Shown piece after piece: positions 52,492 to 60,266 of a DNA stretch of 64,000 nucleotides. The stretch's first letter is position 1. The number at the start of each line of letters is the position of its first letter. A model generated the notes under the pieces. That model was not told the DNA's origin, made no database searches, and saw only the letters and a list, made by a program, of their open reading frames with translations. This DNA is from Clostridia bacterium (GTDB lineage Bacteria > Bacillota > Clostridia > Christensenellales > Borkfalkiaceae): positions 1 through 64,000 of the forward strand of contig JAFQMD010000028.1 in the NCBI GenBank assembly GCA_017396365.1. Direction: 5' to 3'. The translations under genes were made by a program, and so were the position numbers.

Positions 52492-52941
52492 ATGAATAAA
52501 CAAGCAAGACAAAATAAAATAATTGAAATAATAAATTCAAGAGAAATTGACACACAAGAAGAACTTGTATTAGCGCTTAACGAATTTAATTTAAACGTTA
52601 CCCAAGCCACAGTTTCAAGAGATATTAAAGAACTCAATTTAATTAAAGTTTCCGGCAAGGTTAAAAGGTTTAAATATGCGTGCGAAAAAAAAGTTTCTGA
52701 CTTTAACGACCTAAAACTGCTAAATTTATTTAAAAACTGCGTAGTCAAAATCGACGTTGCTCAAAATATCGTCGTTTTAAAAACGCTCGGTGGAAACGGC
52801 AACTCGGCAGGCGTTATGGTTGACAAATTAAATCTTGAAGAAATCGTGGGTAGCGTCGCAGGGGACGACACGGTAATTATCGTAACGAAAACAAACGACG
52901 ACGCTCTTTTCGTAAAAAATGAATTAGAGAAATTATTATAA
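52492..52941 (+). CDS. argR: Arginine repressor ArgR
   Basis: 149 residues with an N-terminal winged helix (QEELVLALNEFNLNVTQATVSRDIKEL) and a C-terminal hexamerisation and arginine-binding domain with GNGNSAGVMVDKL and GDDTVIIV. It represses arginine biosynthesis and activates catabolism. No arginine genes lie nearby; the linkage to recN is a conserved historical one. Confidence 0.94.
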   Translation: MNKQARQNKIIEIINSREIDTQEELVLALNEFNLNVTQATVSRDIKELNLIKVSGKVKRFKYACEKKVSDFNDLKLLNLFKNCVVKIDVAQNIVVLKTLGGNGNSAGVMVDKLNLEEIVGSVAGDDTVIIVTKTNDDALFVKNELEKLL

Positions 52942-54636
52942 ATGATAAAAAGACTTGAATTAAAAAATATAGCGCTTATAAATCACGCTATCATAGATTT
53001 TGAAAAGGGGTTAAACGTTTTATCCGGTGAAACGGGTTCGGGTAAATCGGTTATCGTTGACTCTATCAATTTCGTTCTTGGAGCAAAAGCGGACAAGTCT
53101 ATGATTAGACACGGCGAAAACGAGTGTTTTGCATCCGTTTTATTTGACGTATCTAACAATCAAACCGTTTATCAAATTTTGCAAGATTTAGGCTTAGAAG
53201 TTGAAGATGAAATTATTATAAGTAGAAAGTTTACGTCTGATTCAAAAAGTACGATAAGAGTTAACGGCTCGCCTTTTACGCTTGGAATGTTGCGTCAACT
53301 TACAAGTCTTTTAGTTGACGTTCACGGGCAAAGCGAACACTATTCGCTTATGAAAAAGAGCGAACAATTAAACGTTTTAGATAAATTTTCAGACAAAGAA
53401 CTTTTAACTCTTAAAAACGAGTTAAAAACAGTAATTAAGTCGCTTAAAGAGGTTGATTTGCAACTTGAAGATTTTGGTGGTAACGAATCTGAAAGGGCGA
53501 TAAGAGCCGATATTTTAAAATTTCAAATTGAAGAAATTGAATTAGCGGACGTTAAAGAAGGCGAAGAGGACTCTTTAATTTTACAAAAGAAAAAAATTCA
53601 AAGCGCTGAAAAAATCGTTGAGTCGCTTTCGGCTGTAAAGTCAGCGATTTCAAACGACGGTTGCGTTTTAGATATTTTAGGCGAAGGAATACGCCGTTTA
53701 GGTCAAATAGTTTCTCTTGATGATAGATACGAAGATTTATATCAAAGACTAAAAAGCGTAAGCGCGGAAATAACCGACGTTGGCGACAGCGCGGACGACT
53801 ATCTTTCGGAAATTGATTTTAACGAAAGTCAAGCCGACGAAATTGAAAACCGCCTTGATAAAATCAAAATGGTCAAGCGTAAATACGGAAATACCGTTGA
53901 AGAAATACAAGAGTTTTTATGCAAGATTAAAATCGAATACGAAAAACTTATCAATTTTGACGTCGAATACGAAAAATTATCTACTAAAAAGAGAGCGTTG
54001 CTTTTAGACCTTAAAAAAGTTTATGATAAAATTACGGCAGTTAGAAAAAAGAGCGCGAAAATTTTTGAGAGTAGAGTTTTACAACATTTAAAACAACTCG
54101 GTATGAAAGACGCGTCTTTTGAAGTTTGTTTTGAAAATGCCGAATTTGACGACAGTTCGTATTCTCAAAACGGCAACGACTTAATAGAATTTATGTTTTC
54201 GGCTAACCTTGGCGAACCTATAAAACCGCTTTCTAAAATTATAAGCGGTGGCGAAATGAGTAGGTTTATGCTTGCTCTTAAAGCAATAACTTGCGAATAT
54301 CAAGAAGTTTCGACTTATATTTTTGACGAAATTGACGTTGGTATTAGTGGAAATACGGCAATCACCGTTGCTGAAAAGTTTGCAGACCTTTCAAAAAAAG
54401 TTCAAGTTATAGCAATTTCTCATCTTCCACAAATTTGCGCGTTTTCCGACCAGTCTTACGCTATAATTAAAAGCGTTAACTTAGGAAAAACGGAGACTAA
54501 CGTAAACAAACTTTCCAAGCAAGAAAAAATATCCGAAATTGTAAGAATAATCGGTGGAGCAGGCAGTTTAGACGGGGCAATGCTTCACGCAAAAGAGATT
54601 ATAAAATACGCTGAAAATTATAAAAAGAATAATTGA
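52942..54636 (+). CDS. recN: DNA repair protein RecN
   Basis: 564 residues of SMC-like layout: Walker A GETGSGKSVIVDSINFVLG near the N-terminus, a long antiparallel coiled coil (about 150-370), signature ISGGEMSRFMLALK and Walker B TYIFDEIDVGISG. RecN acts early in double-strand break repair. It starts directly after the argR stop. A terminator follows. Confidence 0.95.
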   Translation: MIKRLELKNIALINHAIIDFEKGLNVLSGETGSGKSVIVDSINFVLGAKADKSMIRHGENECFASVLFDVSNNQTVYQILQDLGLEVEDEIIISRKFTSDSKSTIRVNGSPFTLGMLRQLTSLLVDVHGQSEHYSLMKKSEQLNVLDKFSDKELLTLKNELKTVIKSLKEVDLQLEDFGGNESERAIRADILKFQIEEIELADVKEGEEDSLILQKKKIQSAEKIVESLSAVKSAISNDGCVLDILGEGIRRLGQIVSLDDRYEDLYQRLKSVSAEITDVGDSADDYLSEIDFNESQADEIENRLDKIKMVKRKYGNTVEEIQEFLCKIKIEYEKLINFDVEYEKLSTKKRALLLDLKKVYDKITAVRKKSAKIFESRVLQHLKQLGMKDASFEVCFENAEFDDSSYSQNGNDLIEFMFSANLGEPIKPLSKIISGGEMSRFMLALKAITCEYQEVSTYIFDEIDVGISGNTAITVAEKFADLSKKVQVIAISHLPQICAFSDQSYAIIKSVNLGKTETNVNKLSKQEKISEIVRIIGGAGSLDGAMLHAKEIIKYAENYKKNN

Positions 54637-54640
54637 CGAT

Positions 54641-54686
54641 AAATGCGCTTTTAAAGTATTTTGCTTTTTAAGCGCATTTTCTTTTA
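54641..54686 (+). terminator. Terminator after recN
   Basis: Perfect 10-bp stem (54641-54650 with 54670-54679), 19-nt loop, T-rich tail. Confidence 0.7.
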
Positions 54687-54690
54687 TAGC

Positions 54691-54719
54691 GAATAATTTA
54701 TATTTCAATGCTCATACTC
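54691..54719 (+). promoter_or_regulatory. Candidate forespore (sigma-G/F) promoter of spoIVB
   Basis: GAATA (54691-54695), 17-bp spacer, CATACTC (54713-54719), fitting GHATR-N17-CATWHTA except for the last base. spoIVB is a sigma-F and sigma-G gene in Bacillus. Confidence 0.45.
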
Positions 54720-54748
54720 AAAACGGTAATGGGTGGAGGAATAATTAG

Positions 54749-55738
54749 TTGAAAAGAAAATTACTTATTTTAATTTACTGTCTAACTCTATTATTTGTGG
54801 TAAACGCGTTTACACCGTCAAATGCTTTTGCAAGTGAAAGCCTATATTTAGGCGGTATTCCGTCAGGCTTTGTTATAAAAACAAACGGCGCACTAGTAAT
54901 AGGTTTAAATGAAATCGTAACAAAAGACGGCGTTTTTTCGCCTGCAAAAGACGCCGATATCAAAATAGGTGATATAATTTCCAAAATAGGTAATAACGAA
55001 ATTTCAGATATGCAATCAATTTCAAAAATTTTAAAAAAATCAAATGGAAATCCGATTGAAATTTTAGTCGTAAGAGATGGCGAAAAAATAAAGAAATTTT
55101 TAACGCCAAAGCAAGATTTAGATGGAAATTATAAACTTGGCGTATTTATAAGAGACGATCTTCACGGGATAGGAACTATTACTTATTTTACAAAAGACGG
55201 AAATTTTGCTGCGTTAGGTCATCCTATATTAAATGATAAAGGCAATAAATTAGACGTAAAATGCGGAACTTCATTTTTGTGTTCGATAATAGGTATCGAG
55301 AAAGGCGAAAAAGGAAAGGCTGGCGAACTTAAAGGCATTTTTTTAGAAGATACAAAAATCGGTTGTATTTTGAAAAACACCGACACGGGCATTTACGGTA
55401 AAATTGATAAAAATTATAAATTTGATAATTATCCACTTTTGGAAACATCAAAAGCAATTATGGGCGACGCGCAAATTTTTACATGTATAGACGGCGCAAA
55501 TCCGATAGAGTATTCAATTAGCATTATTAAAATCGACGAAAGTAATAAAGATAATAAAAATTTTGTTATAAAAATTAAAGATAAAAGACTTTTATCGGTA
55601 ACGAACGGTATTTTGCAAGGAATGAGCGGTAGCCCAATAATTCAAAACGGTAAAATCGTTGGCGCAGTAACGCACGTTTTTATCAACGATCCAACGCGTG
55701 GTTTTGGAATTGCAATTGACAAAATGCTATACAATTAA
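54749..55738 (+). CDS. spoIVB: SpoIVB serine peptidase
   Basis: 329 residues: a signal or anchor segment (about 5-28), a PDZ domain (about 40-125, with AKDADIKIGDIISKIGN), and the S55 peptidase domain with His in ALGHPILND and nucleophile Ser in QGMSGSPIIQNG. Secreted from the forespore, it cleaves SpoIVFA and so triggers sigma-K activation in the mother cell. TTG at 54749 is the start, set by GGTGGAGG about 10 bases ahead. spo0A, often next, is not here; a spoIIM-like gene follows. Confidence 0.94.
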   Translation: MKRKLLILIYCLTLLFVVNAFTPSNAFASESLYLGGIPSGFVIKTNGALVIGLNEIVTKDGVFSPAKDADIKIGDIISKIGNNEISDMQSISKILKKSNGNPIEILVVRDGEKIKKFLTPKQDLDGNYKLGVFIRDDLHGIGTITYFTKDGNFAALGHPILNDKGNKLDVKCGTSFLCSIIGIEKGEKGKAGELKGIFLEDTKIGCILKNTDTGIYGKIDKNYKFDNYPLLETSKAIMGDAQIFTCIDGANPIEYSISIIKIDESNKDNKNFVIKIKDKRLLSVTNGILQGMSGSPIIQNGKIVGAVTHVFINDPTRGFGIAIDKMLYN

Positions 55739-55752
55739 CATTTTTTTAATTA

Positions 55753-55780
55753 AAATCTCATAGATTTTTCTATGGGGTTT
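55753..55780 (+). terminator. Hairpin between spoIVB and spoIIM
   Basis: An 11-bp stem with two G-T pairs (55753-55763 with 55770-55780) and a T-rich tail. The only Shine-Dalgarno-like sequence for spoIIM (TATGGGG) is in its 3' arm, so it could also damp spoIIM translation. Confidence 0.4.
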
Positions 55781-55784
55781 ATTT

Positions 55785-56375
55785 ATGCAAAATTTCATTT
55801 TAAAAATGGCTAAAATTATTAAAAGAAATTTAAAATTCGTTGTAATTTTTTCAATTATTTACCTTTTAGGAATAATTTTAGGCGTTATATTTTCAAATAA
55901 AAATCTTTGCAATAACGTACTACGACTAAACTTAAATAACTATTATTTTCTAATTTTTGACGTAAACGTAAGCGTTTTCACACCGTTTTTTAACTGTTTA
56001 TTAACAGGTTTTTTATTGACAATAGCCGTTTCTATATTTGGATTTACTTCAATAACTATATTTTTATTTTTAGTAATTATATTTTATCGTGGTTTAATTT
56101 TAGGCACGAGTTTAATTTTATTTTTCACTTTATCGTCGATAAGCGGTGTAATCGTTTTTTTAATTTTATCACTGCCAACAAATTTAATAATTACTGCGGG
56201 GCTAATACTTTGTAACGTTTTAAATTACGACAGCGTTACAATTTGCGATTTTAATTTAAAACTAAAGAAAGTGCTTTTACACGCCGTTATTAGTATTATT
56301 TTTACAATAATTGCATCTATTTATTTTGTTTTTTTATTGATTACCGTTATTCGTCCTATTAACCTACTTTTTTGA
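55785..56375 (+). CDS. spoIIM: Stage II sporulation protein M-like membrane protein
   Basis: 196 residues with about five hydrophobic helices (near 18-38, 60-85, 88-112, 115-140 and 165-190). The IIYLLGIILGVIFSN start and the RGLILGTSLILFFTLSSISG loop match SpoIIM, part of the DMP complex (SpoIID, SpoIIM, SpoIIP) that drives engulfment. The sequence is very hydrophobic and AT-rich, so the family call is less certain than for its neighbours. Gene context (spoIVB before, D,D-carboxypeptidase after) agrees. Confidence 0.75.
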   Translation: MQNFILKMAKIIKRNLKFVVIFSIIYLLGIILGVIFSNKNLCNNVLRLNLNNYYFLIFDVNVSVFTPFFNCLLTGFLLTIAVSIFGFTSITIFLFLVIIFYRGLILGTSLILFFTLSSISGVIVFLILSLPTNLIITAGLILCNVLNYDSVTICDFNLKLKKVLLHAVISIIFTIIASIYFVFLLITVIRPINLLF

Positions 56376-56418
56376 ATAAATTTATATTTCTTGCAAAAAA
56401 TATTTGTAAGGAGTATTT

Positions 56419-57573
56419 ATGAAAAAGTTATTGATTTTAATTTTAACTGTATTTACGGTATGTTTAACCACGAGTAGCGCGCTTTCAGTTTGCGCTAAAG
56501 AAAACTTTACAATCAATTCAAAATCGTCAATTTTGATTGACGCCGACACGCATTCAGTAATTTTCGCAAAAAACGAAAACCAAAGACTACCCATTGCAAG
56601 TATGACTAAAATTATGCTTTTAAATCTTTGTTTTGAAAACGTTGATAACGGAAATCTAAGCCTAAACGAAGAAATTACGATTAGCAAAAATGCAAGCGGT
56701 ATGGGTGGTTCGCAAGTTTTTCTTGAAGCGAATAAAAAATATTTAGCAAAAGACCTAATAAAGAGCATAATTATAGCCTCTGCAAACGACGCGTCAGTTG
56801 CTATGAGTGAAAGACTTTATCAAAGCGAAGCGAACTGCGTTGACGAAATGAACGCAAAATGTAGGCTTTGGGGACTTAAAGATACGCTCTTTTCTAACTG
56901 TACGGGACTACCTAAACCAACTCAATATTCGTCGGCAAACGACGTTGCCATTATGCTTTCAAAATTGATTAAACATAAAGAGTATTTTGAATATTCAAAA
57001 ATTTGGACTGACGAAATAGCCCACTCAGAAGGCAGGGTAACCTCGCTTACAAATACTAATAAACTCGTTAAATTTTACGACGGATGCGACGGTGGAAAAA
57101 CGGGTTATACGAGCGAATCGGGATTTTGTCTTGGCGCAACTGCAAAACGTGGCAATTTAAGGCTTATTTCGGTTGTAATCAACGCGAGCGATAGCAAATC
57201 GAGATTTGCCGATGTTTCTAATATGTTTAATTACGGTTTTGAGAACTATACGAGCAAATTAGTAGTTGACAGCAAAAAACCGCTAAATTTAGACGTTAAA
57301 ATTGAAAACGGCAAATATAAAACGGTTGAAATAATGCCAAAAGACGACGTTTATATCTTTTCAAAAAGAGATGAAAAAGCAAAAATAACTATTGATTTCA
57401 CCCCATATAAAGTTAAAGCGCCACTAAAAAAAGGCGACGAGGTTGGCGAACTTAAAATCTTTAAAGACGGCGTTGAATATAAAACGGTAAAAGCGTATAT
57501 AAACTGTGACGTTGATAGAAAAACGTATTTCGACTATATAAAAGACGTCGCGTCGTTTTGGACGATTTTCTAA
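56419..57573 (+). CDS. D-alanyl-D-alanine carboxypeptidase (S11, PBP5/DacB-like)
   Basis: 384 residues with a signal peptide (1-25). S11 motifs are SMTK in IASMTKIMLL, SAN in ASANDASVAM, and KTG in GGKTGYTSESG. A C-terminal PBP5-type beta domain (about 275-365) ends in a possible amphipathic anchor. It is the second carboxypeptidase of the window. Its neighbourhood with spoIIM and spoIVB suggests a spore-cortex role. AAGGAG precedes the start. Confidence 0.92.
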   Translation: MKKLLILILTVFTVCLTTSSALSVCAKENFTINSKSSILIDADTHSVIFAKNENQRLPIASMTKIMLLNLCFENVDNGNLSLNEEITISKNASGMGGSQVFLEANKKYLAKDLIKSIIIASANDASVAMSERLYQSEANCVDEMNAKCRLWGLKDTLFSNCTGLPKPTQYSSANDVAIMLSKLIKHKEYFEYSKIWTDEIAHSEGRVTSLTNTNKLVKFYDGCDGGKTGYTSESGFCLGATAKRGNLRLISVVINASDSKSRFADVSNMFNYGFENYTSKLVVDSKKPLNLDVKIENGKYKTVEIMPKDDVYIFSKRDEKAKITIDFTPYKVKAPLKKGDEVGELKIFKDGVEYKTVKAYINCDVDRKTYFDYIKDVASFWTIF

Positions 57574-57621
57574 AATTATAATAAAAGCACCCGTTTGTCT
57601 GGGTGCTTTTATTATAATTTT
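57572..57621. terminator. Long bidirectional terminator
   Basis: A perfect 21-bp inverted repeat (57572-57592 with 57601-57621) between convergent genes, overlapping the stop of each. It is the longest perfect hairpin in the window. Confidence 0.85.
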
Positions 57622-58859
57622 AGAAGTGACGAAAGTTTTGAAAGATGAATTTTTTTAATACACAAGTCAACTTCTACGTATTCGTCTTTGTATTCAACAG
57701 AGTAGTTTTCTATAAAATCCTTAACTTTGTAAAAATCGTTTATTTCACTAAAATCAAGTTTTAATTTACAATTTATAAACTCGTCTTTAAAGACGTTATA
57801 AATTGCGTCTTTTAACCCATCAAGCCCTATTTTACACTTTGCAGAAATAAATAAAGCGTCTTTGGGAAAATTTGTAAAATCGCTGATATTTTCGCATTTA
57901 TTGAAAACTTTTATGATAGGCGCATTTGCATTTAATTCTTTTAAAACACTCTCAGTAACGGCGTTTTGTTTATCCCAATCGCCAGTCGCGTCGCAAACGT
58001 TTAAAATTAAATCGGCGTTTTTAACGCTGTCTAACGTAGATTTAAAAGCATTGATTAACTTCGTTGGAATATCTTTAATAAACCCTACCGTATCGATTAA
58101 AAGCACGTCGAATTTTCCTACGCTAATTTTGCGATGTGTGGGATCTAAAGTAGCGAAGAGTTTATCTTCAGCCAAGACGTCGCTACCTGAAAGGGCGTTG
58201 AGTAGAGTAGATTTACCTGCGTTTGTATATCCTGCAAGCGCTACCGTTAAAGTATTAGTTCTTTCTCTACGTTTTACAGCCAAATTCCTTTTTCTCGTCA
58301 GTTCTTCAAGTTGAACTTTTAAATTCTTAATTCTGAGCCTTATATAACGCCTATCCGTTTCTAATTTCGTTTCGCCCGGACCTCGAGTGCCAATTCCACC
58401 GCCAAGCCTTGAAAGAGCCTTTCCTTGACCTTTTAGCCTTGATAAAATATATTCGTGCTGAGCAAGTTCAACTTGCAATTTACCCTCTTTCGTCCTTGCG
58501 TTTAAAGCAAAGATATCAAGTATTAGAGCAGTTCTATCAATAAATTTCATCCCGTCAAACAGGTCGGATAAATTTTGCGCTTGAGAAGGAGAAAGTTCGC
58601 CGTCAAAAATAATTAAGTTGGCTTTCTTTTCGCGCATATCAATAAGCATTTCTTCAATTTTACCAGAACCAAATATAGTTGCAGGGGATATTTCTCTTAA
58701 AACTTGAAAGGAGTATCCTACTACTTTTGCGCCTGCAGTTTTTACGAGTTCGTTCATTTCGGCAATGCGACTTTCAAGTTCTTCAATTTTACCATTAAAG
58801 ATAGGAAAAAGCAAATATGCCTTTTCATAAAAAGTATTAAAATCTTCGTTTTTATCCAT
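57612..58859 (-). CDS. hflX: GTPase HflX
   Basis: 415 residues: the HflX N-terminal domain with FDGELSPSQAQNL and the glycine-rich GGGIGTRGPGETKLE linker, then a G domain with Walker A GYTNAGKST, G3 DTVGF and G4 NKCE. HflX binds and splits stalled ribosomes. It follows the recombinase gene by 14 nt without a visible ribosome binding site, so it may depend on coupled translation. Confidence 0.95.
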   Translation of the reverse strand: MDKNEDFNTFYEKAYLLFPIFNGKIEELESRIAEMNELVKTAGAKVVGYSFQVLREISPATIFGSGKIEEMLIDMREKKANLIIFDGELSPSQAQNLSDLFDGMKFIDRTALILDIFALNARTKEGKLQVELAQHEYILSRLKGQGKALSRLGGGIGTRGPGETKLETDRRYIRLRIKNLKVQLEELTRKRNLAVKRRERTNTLTVALAGYTNAGKSTLLNALSGSDVLAEDKLFATLDPTHRKISVGKFDVLLIDTVGFIKDIPTKLINAFKSTLDSVKNADLILNVCDATGDWDKQNAVTESVLKELNANAPIIKVFNKCENISDFTNFPKDALFISAKCKIGLDGLKDAIYNVFKDEFINCKLKLDFSEINDFYKVKDFIENYSVEYKDEYVEVDLCIKKIHLSKLSSLLKL

Positions 58860-58873
58860 AATTTTAAATATTT

Positions 58874-59923
58874 TTATTCTTCGTTATTTTTTCTTAATTT
58901 TACAATTCCGGCAGATTCTCTTCTTGAATCTTGGCTAATTGCAGCGTAGTGTTTACGCGTGGTGTTTACGTCTTTATGACCTAAAAAATCGGCTACCGCA
59001 TATATATCTCCCGTTTGTCGATAAAGGTCCGTACCAAACGTACTGCGGAGTTTATGCGGTGTTATTTTTTTAAGTGGAGTAACTTCTTTAGTGTATTCTT
59101 TAACAAGTACTTGAACAGCGCGAGTGGAAATTCTCTGATTTTTCATTGATAAAAACATTGCCATTTCATTTTTAGGCACGTCTTTTAAGTCGTAACGATA
59201 ATCAAGCCACGCCTCCAAAGCGTCTCTAACTTCTTCGTTGAAGTAGAGTATAGTCCTATTTCCGCCTTTTCTCGTAACGACAAAACTCAAATTTGCAAAA
59301 TCAAAGTCGGTTACGTTTAAGCCAACTAATTCACTTATACGGATTCCCGTACCTAAAAATAAGGATAAAATAGCAAAATCTCTTACTTTTAATTTATTAT
59401 GATAGGTGTTTTTTCTACCTGAAAACGCCGTTTCACTCTCTGCGTAGTCGAGTAGTTTTTCAACCTCGTTTCCCTCGAGTCTAATAATTTCCTTTTCGTG
59501 AATTTTTGGGGTAGGGACTTTTGCTGCTACGTTAGACGTTATTAAATCTCTTGAAAAAAAGTAACGACACATAGCCCTAATCGTTGATAATTTCCTTGCT
59601 TTTCCACGTTCGTCACACGATAAACAGCGGTTTCCGTACTTATAACTCGATAAATAATTTAAAAATCTCTCAATATCAAAGGTTGTTAAAGAATTTAGAA
59701 TATCTATTTTCATATCCGAAATTTTAATTTTTTTAATTTTAGATAGATAATCAAAGAATATCCTTAAATCATAAACGTAGTTAAGACGGGTTAGCGAAGT
59801 AGTGTTGTTGCTTGTTCCATAAATAAAGTCCATGCAAAAAGTAGGGAGGTCGAGTAGTAATAACTCAATCTTCTCGTCAGTTTTTTGATTTCTCGTTGCG
59901 TAATAATTATTTTTGTCAATCAT
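58874..59923 (-). CDS. Tyrosine recombinase, XerC/XerD-like
   Basis: 349 residues: an N-terminal SAM-like core-binding domain (about 25-140) and a catalytic domain with the full set Arg (GTGIRISEL), Lys (TRKGGN), His-x-x-Arg (TPHKLRSTFG), His (LGHKD) and Tyr (KHYA). This is typical of chromosomal Xer proteins encoded next to hflX or lexA in Clostridia rather than phage integrases. Its N-terminal region is somewhat longer than XerC of Bacillus and has two extra cysteines (CLSCDER). The ATG at 59923 follows GAGGTG. Confidence 0.88.
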   Translation of the reverse strand: MIDKNNYYATRNQKTDEKIELLLLDLPTFCMDFIYGTSNNTTSLTRLNYVYDLRIFFDYLSKIKKIKISDMKIDILNSLTTFDIERFLNYLSSYKYGNRCLSCDERGKARKLSTIRAMCRYFFSRDLITSNVAAKVPTPKIHEKEIIRLEGNEVEKLLDYAESETAFSGRKNTYHNKLKVRDFAILSLFLGTGIRISELVGLNVTDFDFANLSFVVTRKGGNRTILYFNEEVRDALEAWLDYRYDLKDVPKNEMAMFLSMKNQRISTRAVQVLVKEYTKEVTPLKKITPHKLRSTFGTDLYRQTGDIYAVADFLGHKDVNTTRKHYAAISQDSRRESAGIVKLRKNNEE

Positions 59924-60046
59924 ACAACACCTCAAACGTATCTATCTAAATTTTACCATACTTATAAGTAAATGTATATTAAAAAAGCAAAATTTTTGTA
60001 AAGAGTATAATAAAATTTTAAAATGCGCAACACCCTGTCATTAACT

Positions 60047-60084
60047 TTATCATTGCGTAAAACACAAGTTTTACGCAATGATAA
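60047..60084. repeat. Perfect 17-bp inverted repeat in the xer-padR intergenic region
   Basis: Arms 60047-60063 and 60068-60084 are exact complements around a 4-nt centre ACAA. The T tract behind it is short, and no plus-strand gene ends here, so a simple terminator role is not obvious. It lies about 125 bp upstream of the divergent tyrosine recombinase start. The remaining part of the 343-bp gap (59924-60266) is AT-rich and shows only the padR promoter and operator. Confidence 0.6.
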
Positions 60085-60200
60085 GCCTTTTTAGGAGTGG
60101 TTTAGGGATTTTTTTAATTTAATAATTTCATTTGTTTTATTAGATTTTACAACGAATTTTAAATTTTTTTACAATTTTATTCTTTATTTTTTAACAAACA

Positions 60201-60229
60201 TTGACACCTTGCTTTATAAATGATATAAT
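60201..60229 (+). promoter_or_regulatory. Consensus promoter of the PadR-like gene
   Basis: Perfect TTGACA (60201-60206), 17-bp spacer, perfect TATAAT (60224-60229). The leader carries AAGGAG before ATG 60267. Confidence 0.85.
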
Positions 60230-60258
60230 ATTTATATAAAAAGCAAATTTTAGCAAGG
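60207..60258. promoter_or_regulatory. Nested inverted repeats over the padR promoter (candidate operator)
   Basis: Outer arms CCTTGCT (60207-60213) and AGCAAGG (60252-60258) are perfect complements. Inner arms TATAAAT (60215-60221) and ATTTATA (60230-60236) flank the -10 box. PadR proteins commonly bind dyad sites over their own promoter. Confidence 0.45.
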
Positions 60259-60266
60259 AGTTTAAA

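Noticed and set aside
60047-60084. The palindrome as the chromosomal dif site
   Set aside because: The arms do not match the XerC/XerD half-site consensus in sequence or orientation.
60023-60094. 23-codon plus-strand frame across the 17-bp palindrome
   Set aside because: No ribosome binding site and no good -35 box; the frame is explained by the palindrome itself.
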